Source: an uncultured Clostridium sp.
Lineage (GTDB): Bacteria; Bacillota; Clostridia; Lachnospirales; Lachnospiraceae
Reading direction: 5' to 3'
Assembly: GCA_900555045.1 (NCBI GenBank)
Contig: USJW01000022.1
Coordinates: 1-50,798 of the forward strand
DNA length: 50,798 nt
The translations under genes and the position numbers were made by a program. Shown piece by piece: positions 35,269 through 43,341 of the stretch; the stretch's first letter is position 1; each line of letters opens with the position of its first letter. The notes under the pieces were generated by a model. The model was not told the DNA's origin, did no database searches, and worked only from the letters and a program-made list of their open reading frames with translations.

Positions 35269-36266
35269 TGACGATCGATTTGTTCGACAAGATTTACGGA
35301 TGCTATTATCAGGTGGTGCGCCGGGCGCTGGAGGCAGCCGCCCATGAACCGCTCACCCGACGGGACCTGGACCGGATCTGCGCCGCCTACGGCTACCGGG
35401 AGAGCGGCCTGACCATTGTCCCAAAGCTGACCGGCGGCGAGTGGGCCCTTTTAGCCGCGGACCCGGACGGCACCTTCCGCCCTGTTTTAAGCCATCCGGA
35501 CCGCCTGAAGCCGCCTCTGACCGCGCTCCAGAAATCCTGGCTCAAATCCCTGCTGGCGGATCCCCGCATCCGCCTGTTTCTCACGGACGAGGCGCTCGCC
35601 CAGCTGACGGAGGCGCTTCAGGGCGTGGAGGCGCTGTACGATCCGGAGGATTTCCGCTACTTTGACCGCTCCCTGGACGGCGACGACTACGAGTCCCCGC
35701 TGTACCGCCGCAATTTCGCCGTGGTGCTGGACTGCCTGAGACAAGGAAGGACCTTAAAGCTTGTCTATCAGGGTCCCAAAAACGGCCGCTCCGCATTCGA
35801 CGCCGCCCCATGCCAGCTGCAGTATTCCTCCCGGGACGACAAGTTCCGCCTCAACTGCCTGCGCCGCTCCCACGGCCGCTTTTCCAGGATGGTGACCCTC
35901 AATCTGTCCCGGATCCAGGTTTGTGCCATGGACCGCGGGAAAATTCCCCCGGAGGCCGCCGGCATGCGGTTCACAAACGTCCACAAGGCCGCCGAGCCCG
36001 TGCGGCTCAAGATCAGCGGGGAGCGCAATTCCCTGGAGCGCTGCATGCTGCACTTCGCAAACTACGAAAAGCACACGGAGTACGACGAGGAACAGAAGGC
36101 CTGGATCTGCTCCATCTACTACGACACTGCCGACGAGACGGAGCTGCTGATCGAGGTTCTCTCCTTCGGCCCCGTGGTGCAGGTGCTGGGGCCGGAGCCG
36201 TTCCTTAAGCTGGTCCGCGCCAGGGTGAAGCGCCAGCATCAGCTGTTTTACGATGTGACAGACTGA
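35268..36266 (+). CDS. WYL-domain regulator (second of pair)
   Basis: 332 residues; ATG 7 nt after AGGAGG, overlapping the first WYL gene by one base (TGATG). The N-terminal ~150 residues are helical (LFDKIYGCYYQVVRRAL, LTDEALAQLTEALQGVEAL). The WYL domain is at ~163-235 (GRTLKLVYQGPKNGRSAFDAAPCQLQYS, FRLNCLRRSHGRFSRMVTLNLSRI) and the C-terminal WCX domain at ~245-330 (RLKISGERNSLERCMLHFANY, VLSFGPVVQVLGPEPFL). No clear N-terminal helix-turn-helix, so it may be a ligand-sensing partner of the first WYL protein, forming a hetero-oligomer as in WYL pairs such as PafBC. It ends at a terminator. Confidence 0.83.
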   Translation: MTIDLFDKIYGCYYQVVRRALEAAAHEPLTRRDLDRICAAYGYRESGLTIVPKLTGGEWALLAADPDGTFRPVLSHPDRLKPPLTALQKSWLKSLLADPRIRLFLTDEALAQLTEALQGVEALYDPEDFRYFDRSLDGDDYESPLYRRNFAVVLDCLRQGRTLKLVYQGPKNGRSAFDAAPCQLQYSSRDDKFRLNCLRRSHGRFSRMVTLNLSRIQVCAMDRGKIPPEAAGMRFTNVHKAAEPVRLKISGERNSLERCMLHFANYEKHTEYDEEQKAWICSIYYDTADETELLIEVLSFGPVVQVLGPEPFLKLVRARVKRQHQLFYDVTD

Positions 36267-36267
36267 C

Positions 36268-36300
36268 GGCCCGGGCACTCCCAGTGCCCAGGCCGCATTT
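36268..36300. terminator. Terminator between the WYL pair and the convergent peptidase gene
   Basis: GGCC-C-GGGCAC and GTGCCC-A-GGCC pair with a 5-nt loop in the 43-bp convergent gap. U-tracts are short (GCATTTC), so efficiency is uncertain. Confidence 0.6.
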
Positions 36301-36309
36301 CATCTCACA

Positions 36310-37497
36310 CTATTTGCAGTAAGCCAACACCATATCTAACGCCACGCGCAGTCCATGGCGCAGGGAATCCGCCTCGATGTATTCCTCCCGCGTGTGGGCG
36401 CCGCTTCCAAAGTAGGAGCCAACGCACACGCTGGGGATTCCCATGGACAGCGGAATGTTGCAGTCCGTTGACGCGCTGTTTGCCGACGGGTAACGGCCGA
36501 CCGCTCCCATCACCGCCTCCCTGGCGCACTGCTCCAGCGCCTCCTGGGCGGCCGGGTCCACATCCCCGCCGCAGGGCCGGATCCCCACAGTCTCATACTC
36601 CACCACCACAGCCTGCGGATCAAGCGTCCCCTGCGCCGCAGCAGCTTCCCCGGCCTGCTCTGCCGGGCGTCCTCCCACCTTCTCCATCACATCCAAAAAT
36701 CCGCGCTCCATGATCGCCAAATCCTCCCGGCAGTCGGAGCGGAATTCATACAGCGCCTCCGCCTCCTGGGCGATGGTGTTGACCGACGTTCCGCCGGAGA
36801 TCATGCCCACGTTGTAGGTGGTCTTCCCGCCGGTTGGAACCTGCATGTCATAGAACATTCCGATGATTCTGGAGAGCTCCGCGATGGCATTTTTCCCGCC
36901 GAAGTTGGAGTAGGAGTGGCCGCCGCGGGTGCGGACGCGCAGGCGGTAGCGCTGGGAGCCCACCGCGCGGTTGGTCAGATGCTCCAGCGGGGAGTCAAAG
37001 CTGACGAAGGCCTTCATGCGGTCGCCGTAATCCCGGCAGATCTGGCGGCTTCCCTTTAGGTTGCCCAGGCCCTCCTCGCCGGAGTTGCACACGAAGAGGA
37101 TGCCGCAACCCTCAGGTCTTATTTTCTGCTCCGCCACATAGCGCGCCGCGGTCATCAGGGAGACCAGGCAGGCGGTGTCATCCCCCACGCCGGGGCAGCA
37201 GATCCGCCCGTTCTCCTCCTTTAAGGGCAGCGGCGTCTCATCCGGGAACACCACATCCGTGTGGGCGGCAAACACCATCACCGGCTTCCCGTCCTCCACG
37301 CCGACCGGATAAATCACGTTCAGCGCCTCGTCGATAAATACCCCCTCGGCACCATGGGCGGTCAGCCAATCCTTACAGAACTGCGCCCGCAGCTCCTCCT
37401 TGCCTGAGGGCGCGGGGATCTGCGCGATCTCCTTCAAAAGTGCCAGTGCCTCCTGCTCCTGCGCTGCGATATAATCCAATGCCTGTTGATCCAACAT
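36310..37497 (-). CDS. M20-family metallopeptidase (PepT/CPG2-like)
   Basis: 395 residues, typical for M20. Zinc ligands and catalytic residues: AAHTDVVF (H79, D81), CPGVGDDTA (D106), CNSGEEGLGN (E141 catalytic base, E142), and a distal His in GSGAHTREEYIE. The dimerisation (lid) domain is at ~195-300 (TRGGHSYSNFGGKNAIAELSRI). Cytoplasmic, no signal. Expected to remove residues from small peptides, as PepT-like tripeptidases and Xaa-His-type enzymes do; exact specificity is not evident. A single gene, unrelated in function to the WYL/RNA-repair genes it faces. Confidence 0.93.
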   Translation of the reverse strand: MLDQQALDYIAAQEQEALALLKEIAQIPAPSGKEELRAQFCKDWLTAHGAEGVFIDEALNVIYPVGVEDGKPVMVFAAHTDVVFPDETPLPLKEENGRICCPGVGDDTACLVSLMTAARYVAEQKIRPEGCGILFVCNSGEEGLGNLKGSRQICRDYGDRMKAFVSFDSPLEHLTNRAVGSQRYRLRVRTRGGHSYSNFGGKNAIAELSRIIGMFYDMQVPTGGKTTYNVGMISGGTSVNTIAQEAEALYEFRSDCREDLAIMERGFLDVMEKVGGRPAEQAGEAAAAQGTLDPQAVVVEYETVGIRPCGGDVDPAAQEALEQCAREAVMGAVGRYPSANSASTDCNIPLSMGIPSVCVGSYFGSGAHTREEYIEADSLRHGLRVALDMVLAYCK

Positions 37498-37633
37498 AGC
37501 TCTCCTCCTCGTTTGCCCGGACCTTGTCCTGCATATTTTATCCTTATTTTAACATATCACGCGTTGAAATCAAGCGAAAACGCCCCTGGCATATGGCGTG
37601 CCTTGCCCCGCTGGCTCCGCACAGTATTTGTGG

Positions 37634-37661
37634 TTGATTATTCCATTTTCTGTGGTACAAT
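37634..37661 (+). promoter_or_regulatory. Candidate promoter of the Rpn-like gene
   Basis: TTGATT, 16-bp spacer, TACAAT, about 190 bp before the start codon. Nothing else stands out in the 356-bp gap 37498-37853. Confidence 0.45.
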
Positions 37662-37853
37662 GGAGCAATCAGGATCTCGTCTAATATCGGATGTTCTCTT
37701 AATTTTCATGGCCGGAGCTTCCCGGCGCAATCACACCGATCGAAATCCAACAAAACAGTCAGAACGGCGGTGATGCCCTTGCGGATAATTGTGCTGTAAA
37801 GCTTGGAATACAGCCCACCTAAAAATTGAATATCGTAAGGAGGAGACACAATT

Positions 37854-38912
37854 ATGGCAGAACAGAATCTCTATGTCAATCAGCTGTTGTCCGATCCCGT
37901 CTACTTTGCGGATTTGTGCAACGGCCTTCTGTTTGACGGCCGTCCGATCATAGCTGCGGGGGACTTGACGCCGGCCAGGGATCAGTCCGGCATCGTCTAC
38001 GCGGACCGAAACGGGGTGAAAAAGGTGCTGGAGCGCCGCCGCGATGTGGCCATGTACTTGAAGGGCGGCCCCCTTCTCTCCGTGGTTGCGCTGGAAAATC
38101 AGGCCAATGTCCACTACGCCATGCCGGTCCGGTCCATGCTCTACGACGCCCTGGACTACACAGACCAGGTTCAGAACCTGCAGCGGGCTCATCAGGAACA
38201 GGAGGACTCCCTGGACAGCAGCGAATTTCTCTCGGGAATCCGGCGGGAAGACCGCCTGATCCCGGTGATCACCCTCGTTCTCTACTGGGGAAACAGCGAG
38301 TGGGACGGCTGCCAAAACCTGCACGCGCTGCTGGGTCTTGGCTGTGACGACCCGATCTCCCGCAGGCTGGCGGATTTCATCCCGGACTACCGGATCAATC
38401 TGATTCAAATGTCAAAATTTGAGGATCCGGCCCGGTTCCGCACCCATTTACAACAGATCTTCAGCATGCTAAAATGTAATAGAGATAAACAAGCCTTATA
38501 CCAGTATGTTCAAGAGCACCGGGAGGACCTGGACCACATGGACGGCGCGGCAAAAATGGCCCTTCTGTCCGTGATTGGCGAACAGAAGCGGCTTCAGAAA
38601 TTGTTGGAAAAAGCCGAGCAAAAGGAGGAATGGAGCATGAGTCAGGCGATTGACGAATTGATTGCAGACGGAGAAAAACGCGGATTGGAGCTGGGTGAGA
38701 AGCGCGGGCTCGAGCTGGGTGAAAAGCGCGGACTTGAGCTGGGTGAAAAGCGCGGACTTGAGCTGGGTGAGAAACGCGGGCTTGAGCTGGGCGAGAAGCG
38801 GCTTTCCAGCCTCTTACGCAGGCTGATGAGTGAAGACCGCCTGGACCTGGTCCGTCAGGTGCTGGACGATCCGGCGGTCCGCAGGCAGCTCTACAAGCGC
38901 TATAACCTGTAA
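37854..38912 (+). CDS. Rpn/YhgA-like PD-(D/E)XK nuclease-family protein with octapeptide repeats
   Basis: 352 residues with AGGAGG upstream. The N-terminal ~200 residues resemble the Rpn/Transposase_31 type of PD-(D/E)XK domain common in Lachnospiraceae: a conserved RRRDV Asp, then LLSVVALENQANVHYAMPVRSMLYDALDY, where the E-x-Q occupies the (D/E)XK position, and IPVITLVLYWGNSEWDG. Residues ~273-312 are five perfect copies of GEKRGLEL, followed by a short helical C-terminus. Related Rpn proteins are DNA endonucleases that promote recombination and are variable, sometimes phage-defence genes. The repeat number is probably unstable. Not linked in sequence to either neighbour. Confidence 0.8.
   Translation: MAEQNLYVNQLLSDPVYFADLCNGLLFDGRPIIAAGDLTPARDQSGIVYADRNGVKKVLERRRDVAMYLKGGPLLSVVALENQANVHYAMPVRSMLYDALDYTDQVQNLQRAHQEQEDSLDSSEFLSGIRREDRLIPVITLVLYWGNSEWDGCQNLHALLGLGCDDPISRRLADFIPDYRINLIQMSKFEDPARFRTHLQQIFSMLKCNRDKQALYQYVQEHREDLDHMDGAAKMALLSVIGEQKRLQKLLEKAEQKEEWSMSQAIDELIADGEKRGLELGEKRGLELGEKRGLELGEKRGLELGEKRGLELGEKRLSSLLRRLMSEDRLDLVRQVLDDPAVRRQLYKRYNL
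38670..38789 (+). repeat. Five 24-bp tandem repeats encoding GEKRGLEL
   Basis: Five in-frame 24-bp units plus the start of a sixth, with only a few synonymous differences (AAAAACGC/AAGCGC, GGGCTC/GGACTT). Such near-identity invites slippage that adds or removes 8 residues without breaking the frame. Confidence 0.9.
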
Positions 38913-38938
38913 AACGCTCTATTTTATGGAAACCGTAG

Positions 38939-38990
38939 CCGGGAGGACAAGGAAGGGCAGTGCCCGATCCCTGTCCTCCCGGTTGTCTTT
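38939..38990 (+). terminator. Terminator of the Rpn-like gene
   Basis: CCGGGAGGACA and TGTCCTCCCGG form an 11-bp perfect stem with a ~22-nt loop, followed by TTGTCTTT. Confidence 0.8.
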
Positions 38991-39107
38991 GCGCTCAAGT
39001 GCCTATGGAAGCGGAATTGCCCTGCCCAAATGCCAAGCGCCCGCAGACTTCCATTTCCTGGTCCGGGTTTCCCCTTGCCCCTATCCTCCCATTCCAAAAT
39101 TTTCCTC

Positions 39108-39136
39108 TTGACTCTCATCACTAAACATGATAAAAT
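39108..39136 (+). promoter_or_regulatory. Promoter of the siderophore ABC transporter operon
   Basis: -35 TTGACT, 17-bp spacer, -10 TAAAAT. It would give a ~190-nt leader that carries two inverted repeats. Otherwise the 38913-39332 gap holds only the preceding terminator. Confidence 0.6.
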
Positions 39137-39207
39137 TCCTCCACAATGTGAAAATACAGATACCACTTTCTATCTGCCAATCCACGTTGTATTTTTTCGG
39201 CCAGCAA

Positions 39208-39221
39208 TTAGTCTGTGCTAA
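39208..39221. promoter_or_regulatory. Operator-like inverted repeat TTAG-N6-CTAA (copy 1)
   Basis: TTAG-TCTGTG-CTAA, upstream of an iron-transport operon. The half-site resembles DtxR/IdeR-type metalloregulator boxes (TTAGGTTAG-like). A second copy with the same spacing lies 76 bp downstream. Assignment is by context only. Confidence 0.5.
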
Positions 39222-39283
39222 CCACAAAAAGAATCACCTTACCCACTCTCGCGCCTGCAAGCGCATTTTTTTGCCATCATGAG

Positions 39284-39297
39284 TTAGCCTTTTCTAA
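39284..39297. promoter_or_regulatory. Operator-like inverted repeat TTAG-N6-CTAA (copy 2)
   Basis: TTAG-CCTTTT-CTAA, extended to GTTAG...CTAAC, about 20 bp before the AGGAGG of the first permease gene. A repressor bound here could block transcript elongation or initiation from an unseen closer promoter. Confidence 0.5.
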
Positions 39298-39353
39298 CCA
39301 ATATATTCATATCAAGCTAGGAGGTATGCCCTATCAAAACCTGGAAATCAACT

Positions 39354-40355
39354 GTGACTCTCGCCCTGTGCCTGCTCATTCTCTCGGCCGTCTCGCTGTT
39401 TCACGGCGTGCTGGACGTGACAGCCGCGGGGATTGCGGGCGGGGACTTGGAGCAGCTGGAGATTCTGTTTATCTCCCGCCTTCCCCGCCTGGCCGCCATC
39501 CTCTGCACCGGCGTGGGCATGAGCGTGGCCGGACTGATCATGCAGCAGCTGTGCATGAACAAATTTGTGTCCCCCACCACCGGGGCCACCATCTCCTCGG
39601 CCCAGCTTGGCATCCTGCTGGCGCTCCTGTTTCTGCCCTCCTCCACCCTGTGGAGCCGGGCGCTGTTCGCCTTCGCCGCCGCCATCGCGGGCACCTGGCT
39701 CTTCGTCTGGTTCATCCAGCGCATCCAGTTCAAGGATGTGATCATGGTCCCCCTGGCCGGAATCATGTTCGGCAACGTGATCGGCGGCGTGACCAATTAC
39801 CTGGCCTACCGCTACGAGATGACCCAGGCGCTCTCCTCCTGGCTGGTGGGGCACTTTTCCCTGATCATCCGCGGGCGCTATGAGCTGGTGTACCTGATCG
39901 TGCCGCTCGTGATCCTGGCATTTCTCTTTGCCAACCACTTTAACATCGTGGGCATGGGGAAGGATTTCTCCAAAAATCTGGGAATCCACCACAACCTGGT
40001 GCTGTTCGCGGGCCTGTCCATCGCCGCCATGATCACCGCCAGCGTGGTGGTCGTGGTGGGGAGCATCTCCTACATCGGCCTCATCGTCCCCAACATTGTG
40101 GCCATGTTTAAGGGGGACCGGGTCCGGGGCACCCTGCTTGACACCGCACTGACCGGCGCCCTGTTTGTGCTGGCCTGCGACATGATCGGGCGGACCCTCA
40201 TCGCCCCCTACGAGCTGCCCATTGAGCTGGTTGTGGGCGTCCTGGGAAGCCTGATGTTCATCGGGCTCATGTTCAAGCGGTTGGGATATGGCAGAAAACG
40301 CTCTACGGGAAGCGCCGGGACGGCAAAAGGAGGTGCAAACGCATGCGCACAGTAA
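39354..40355 (+). CDS. Iron-siderophore ABC transporter permease (FecCD family, first)
   Basis: 333 residues from GTG, about nine hydrophobic segments. FecCD signatures: RLPRLAAILCTGVGMSVAGLIMQQLCMN, VSPTTGATISSAQLGIL, VVVVGSISYIGLIVPNIVAMFKGD and DMIGRTLIAPYELPIELVVGVLG. The gene order permease-permease-ATPase-binding lipoprotein matches Bacillus yclNOPQ and Campylobacter ceuBCDE, which import catecholate siderophores. The start is uncertain: the only good site, AGGAGG at 39319, is 29 nt before this GTG and 8 nt before an in-frame ATC (39333) that would give IKTWKSTV...; the ATG at 39326 is out of frame. Confidence 0.9.
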   Translation: MTLALCLLILSAVSLFHGVLDVTAAGIAGGDLEQLEILFISRLPRLAAILCTGVGMSVAGLIMQQLCMNKFVSPTTGATISSAQLGILLALLFLPSSTLWSRALFAFAAAIAGTWLFVWFIQRIQFKDVIMVPLAGIMFGNVIGGVTNYLAYRYEMTQALSSWLVGHFSLIIRGRYELVYLIVPLVILAFLFANHFNIVGMGKDFSKNLGIHHNLVLFAGLSIAAMITASVVVVVGSISYIGLIVPNIVAMFKGDRVRGTLLDTALTGALFVLACDMIGRTLIAPYELPIELVVGVLGSLMFIGLMFKRLGYGRKRSTGSAGTAKGGANACAQ

Positions 40356-41350
40356 AAAAAACGAACCGCCGCGGACGCCAGAGCGCCTGCAATGCTCACC
40401 GCACCAAGCTGATTTTCCTCCTTGCCGCCGCCCTGTGCGCGGCCCTCCTGTACCTGTTTCTGTCGGTGAACATGAAATATTTCCGCTTCGCCATGAGCCT
40501 TCGGGCGCCGAAGTTGGCCGTCATGCTGGTCACCGCCTTCTGCATCGGAAGTGCGTCCATCGTGTTCCAGTCCATCATCAACAACACCATCGTAACCCCG
40601 TGCCTTCTGGGCATGAACTCGCTGTACGCGCTGATCCACACGGCGGTGGTGTTTTTCCTGGGTTCCGGAAGCCTTCTGGCCCGCAGCCCCAACCTGGCAT
40701 TCGCGGTGGACCTGGCGCTCATGGGCGCGGCCGCCACGGTGATCTACAGCTACCTGTTCAAAAAGACGCGGCACAACGTGCTCTACGTCCTGCTAGCGGG
40801 CACGGTGATGTCCACCTTCTTCTCCAGCGCGCAGTCCACGCTGGTCCGGATCATGGACCCCAACGAGTACGACACGCTGCTATCCTCCCTGGTGGCAAGC
40901 TTCAGCAACGTCAACGCGAGCATCCTCCTGTTCTCCCTGGTGCTGATCGCCGCTGTCGGGTTTTGGCTGCGCCGGGAGCTGGCGCTGCTCGACGTGATCA
41001 CGCTGGGGAAGGCCCAGGCCGTGAACCTGGGCGTGGACTACGACCGCACCATCCGCAGGCTGCTGCTGGGCGTCACACTCCTCATCGCCGTGGCCACCGC
41101 CATGGTCGGGCCGATCTCATTCCTCGGTCTGATCGTCGCGAACCTGGCGCGCCAGCTGTTTAAGACCTACCGCCACAGCTACCTCATCGCGGGATCCACG
41201 TTAATCGGGATGGTGATCCTGGTGGGCGGCCAGCTGGCGGTGGAACAGATTTTTTCCTACCGTGTGCCCATCAGCGTATTCATCACCGTGGGCGGCGGGC
41301 TTTACTTTCTCTATCTACTTCTCACAGACAGGAGGTCTCAATCGTGTTAG
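40343..41350 (+). CDS. Iron-siderophore ABC transporter permease (FecCD family, second)
   Basis: 335 residues with AAAGGAGG upstream, starting 13 bp inside the end of the first permease gene. Signatures: RAPKLAVMLVTAFCIGSASIVFQSIINN, TIVTPCLLGMNSLYALIH, ATAMVGPISFLGLIVANLARQLFKTYRH and GQLAVEQIFSYRVPISVFITVGGG. It forms the heterodimeric membrane channel with the first permease. The unusually basic N-terminal ~20 residues (KKTNRRGRQSACNAHRTK) are consistent with a cytoplasmic start. Confidence 0.95.
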   Translation: MRTVKKTNRRGRQSACNAHRTKLIFLLAAALCAALLYLFLSVNMKYFRFAMSLRAPKLAVMLVTAFCIGSASIVFQSIINNTIVTPCLLGMNSLYALIHTAVVFFLGSGSLLARSPNLAFAVDLALMGAAATVIYSYLFKKTRHNVLYVLLAGTVMSTFFSSAQSTLVRIMDPNEYDTLLSSLVASFSNVNASILLFSLVLIAAVGFWLRRELALLDVITLGKAQAVNLGVDYDRTIRRLLLGVTLLIAVATAMVGPISFLGLIVANLARQLFKTYRHSYLIAGSTLIGMVILVGGQLAVEQIFSYRVPISVFITVGGGLYFLYLLLTDRRSQSC

Positions 41351-42096
41351 TTAAAAAATTGACAAAGCATTACGGCGGAAGCCCGGTGGTGGACGAGGTC
41401 AGCTTCGAAATCCCGAAGGGCAGCGTCATCTCCCTCATCGGCCCCAACGGGGCTGGAAAATCCACCGTCATGGGCATGATCTCACGGCTGGTGGCGAGGG
41501 ACGCGGGGCTGGTGGAGTTCGACGGCACGGATATCACCAAGTGGAAAAGCCGGGAGTTGGCCAAGCGGCTGGCGATCCTGACTCAGTCCAACAACGTGCA
41601 GATGAAGCTGACCATCCGGGAGCTGGTGGCGTTCGGCCGTTTTCCCTACAGCGGCAGCCGACTGACGGCCGGGGACGAGGACATCATCGACCGGGCCATC
41701 GCCTACATGGAGCTGGGGGACCTGCAGGACCGCTTCATCGACGAGCTGTCCGGCGGCCAGCGGCAGCGGGCCTACATCGCCATGGTGATCGCCCAGGACA
41801 CGGACTACATCCTGTTGGACGAGCCCACCAACAATCTGGACATCTACCATGCCACCAACCTGATGAAAACCGTCCGCCGCCTCTGCGACGAGCTGGGAAA
41901 AACCGTGATCCTGGTGCTGCACGAGATCAACTACGCGGCGTTTTATTCCGACTACGTGTGCGCCTTCGTGAACGGCAAAGTGGCCAAATTCGGCACCGTG
42001 CAGGAGGTCATGACCAAGGAAAACCTGGCCAGGATCTACAACGTAAATTTTGAAATTCAGGAGGTTGAGGGGAAGCCCCTCTCCATCTACTACTAG
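41344..42096 (+). CDS. Iron-siderophore ABC transporter ATP-binding protein
   Basis: 250 residues from GTG with AGGAGG 8 nt upstream; overlaps the second permease by 7 bp. Walker A GPNGAGKST, Q-loop LTQSN, signature LSGGQRQRAYIAMV, Walker B DYILLDEPTNNLD and switch His in LHEINYAAFYSDY. FepC/YclP type, typical length. Powers siderophore import. Near-complete coupling of all four genes suggests one transcript. Confidence 0.97.
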   Translation: MLVKKLTKHYGGSPVVDEVSFEIPKGSVISLIGPNGAGKSTVMGMISRLVARDAGLVEFDGTDITKWKSRELAKRLAILTQSNNVQMKLTIRELVAFGRFPYSGSRLTAGDEDIIDRAIAYMELGDLQDRFIDELSGGQRQRAYIAMVIAQDTDYILLDEPTNNLDIYHATNLMKTVRRLCDELGKTVILVLHEINYAAFYSDYVCAFVNGKVAKFGTVQEVMTKENLARIYNVNFEIQEVEGKPLSIYY

Positions 42097-42125
42097 AAAT
42101 TGACAGAAAAAGGAGATTACAGACC

Positions 42126-43205
42126 ATGAGAAAAATCATCACAACCGCGCTCGTTTCCGTGATGGCCCTGTCCTTGGCCGCCTGCAGCGGCCGGGCGGCG
42201 GCGGATAGTACCCCCTCCCCCTCCGGCAGCTCCGCCGAGGTGACCGGCACAGAGGAGCGCCCGGGCACAGGCGGCCAGGAGGTGGCGGAGGGAAACACCT
42301 CCAGCACCCCAAGCGCCCCCGCTTCCCCAAAAACCATCACCGTCTCCTCCCTGGACGCCAGCCGCCAAAAGATCACCCTGGATGTCCCCTTTAGCCCCAA
42401 ACGGATCGCGGTGCTGGATATGGCGGTCCTGGACATGTTGGACAGCTGGGGGCTGGGTGACCGGGTGGTGGGGATGCCGAAGGCTTCCTCCGTCGACTAC
42501 CTCTCCTCCTACAACGATAATAAGGAGATCGCTAACCTGGGAACCTTAAAGGAGGTGGACTTAGAGGCCCTCATGTCCTGCGAGCCGGACCTGATCTTCA
42601 TCGGCGGCCGCCTGAGCGCCCAGTACGACGAGCTGTCAGGGATCGCGCCGGTGGTGTTCACCGCGGTGGACTATGAGACGGGCCTGATCGAGAGCGTACG
42701 AGAGAACGCGGCCAATATTGCCTCCATCTTCGGCGTCAAAGAACTGGCTCAAAAGCAGCTGGCGGGCTTCGACGCCCGGGTAGCTGCCCTGGCACAGGCC
42801 GCCGAGGGAAAAAACGCCGTGGTGGGCATGGTGACCAGCAGCAACTTGAGCACGCTGGGGAACAACAGCCGCTGCTCCCTGATCGGCGGCGAGGTGGGCT
42901 TCAAAAACCTGGCGGACCGTGTAAACTCCACCCACGGCAACGAGTCCTCCTTTGAGCTTTTGGTGTCCCTCAACCCGGACTATCTCTTTGTGCTGGACCG
43001 GGACTCCGCCATCAGCACGGAGGGCGCAAAGCTGGCCCAGGAGGTCATGGACAACGAGCTGGTCAAAAAGACGGCCGCCTACCAGAACGGCAATATCGTG
43101 TACCTGACCCCCTCCGTGTGGTATCTGGCTGAGGGCGGCATCACCGCGACGGACGTGATGCTGCGGGATCTGGAGGAAGGGCTTGGGATCGGATCCGGCC
43201 GCTAA
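42126..43205 (+). CDS. Siderophore-binding lipoprotein (YclQ/CeuE-like)
   Basis: 359 residues. Lipoprotein signal MRKIITTALVSVMALSLAACSG (lipid Cys ~20), then a long Ser/Pro/Gly linker (~21-70) and a periplasmic-binding-protein fold of the helical-backbone class: PKRIAVLDMAVLDMLDSWGL, DLEALMSCEPDLIFIGGR, SLNPDYLFVLDRDSA and the C-terminal VVYL-like NIVYLTPSVWYLAEGG. Captures a ferric siderophore (catecholate type by homology to the YclQ/CeuE gene order) and delivers it to the permeases. Last gene, ended by a strong terminator. Confidence 0.94.
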   Translation: MRKIITTALVSVMALSLAACSGRAAADSTPSPSGSSAEVTGTEERPGTGGQEVAEGNTSSTPSAPASPKTITVSSLDASRQKITLDVPFSPKRIAVLDMAVLDMLDSWGLGDRVVGMPKASSVDYLSSYNDNKEIANLGTLKEVDLEALMSCEPDLIFIGGRLSAQYDELSGIAPVVFTAVDYETGLIESVRENAANIASIFGVKELAQKQLAGFDARVAALAQAAEGKNAVVGMVTSSNLSTLGNNSRCSLIGGEVGFKNLADRVNSTHGNESSFELLVSLNPDYLFVLDRDSAISTEGAKLAQEVMDNELVKKTAAYQNGNIVYLTPSVWYLAEGGITATDVMLRDLEEGLGIGSGR

Positions 43206-43274
43206 ACACCCAAAAAAGGCCTTGACCACTCGGGCTGTCGCGCCCAAGGCCGGCCAAGGCCCTTCGCATTCACG

Positions 43275-43310
43275 AAAAACCGCAGCCATGCCAGCTGCGG
43301 TTTTTCTTTA
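43275..43310. terminator. Bidirectional terminator
   Basis: AAAAACCGCAGC and GCTGCGGTTTTTC with a 7-nt loop: U-tracts on both strands between convergent genes. A second GC-rich stem, AAGGCCTTG...CAAGGCC, lies just upstream (about 43216-43249). Confidence 0.92.
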
Positions 43311-43341
43311 TCTTATCCGCTGCCGCCTGAATTTTCCTGCG

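Noticed and set aside
38670..38789. 24-bp repeats as CRISPR or iterons
   Set aside because: Head-to-tail without spacers and fully within a coding frame.
39215..39883. Plus-strand ORF overlapping the first siderophore permease
   Set aside because: Arg/Pro/Gly-rich out-of-frame shadow of the FecCD gene, whose product has clear family motifs in the other frame.
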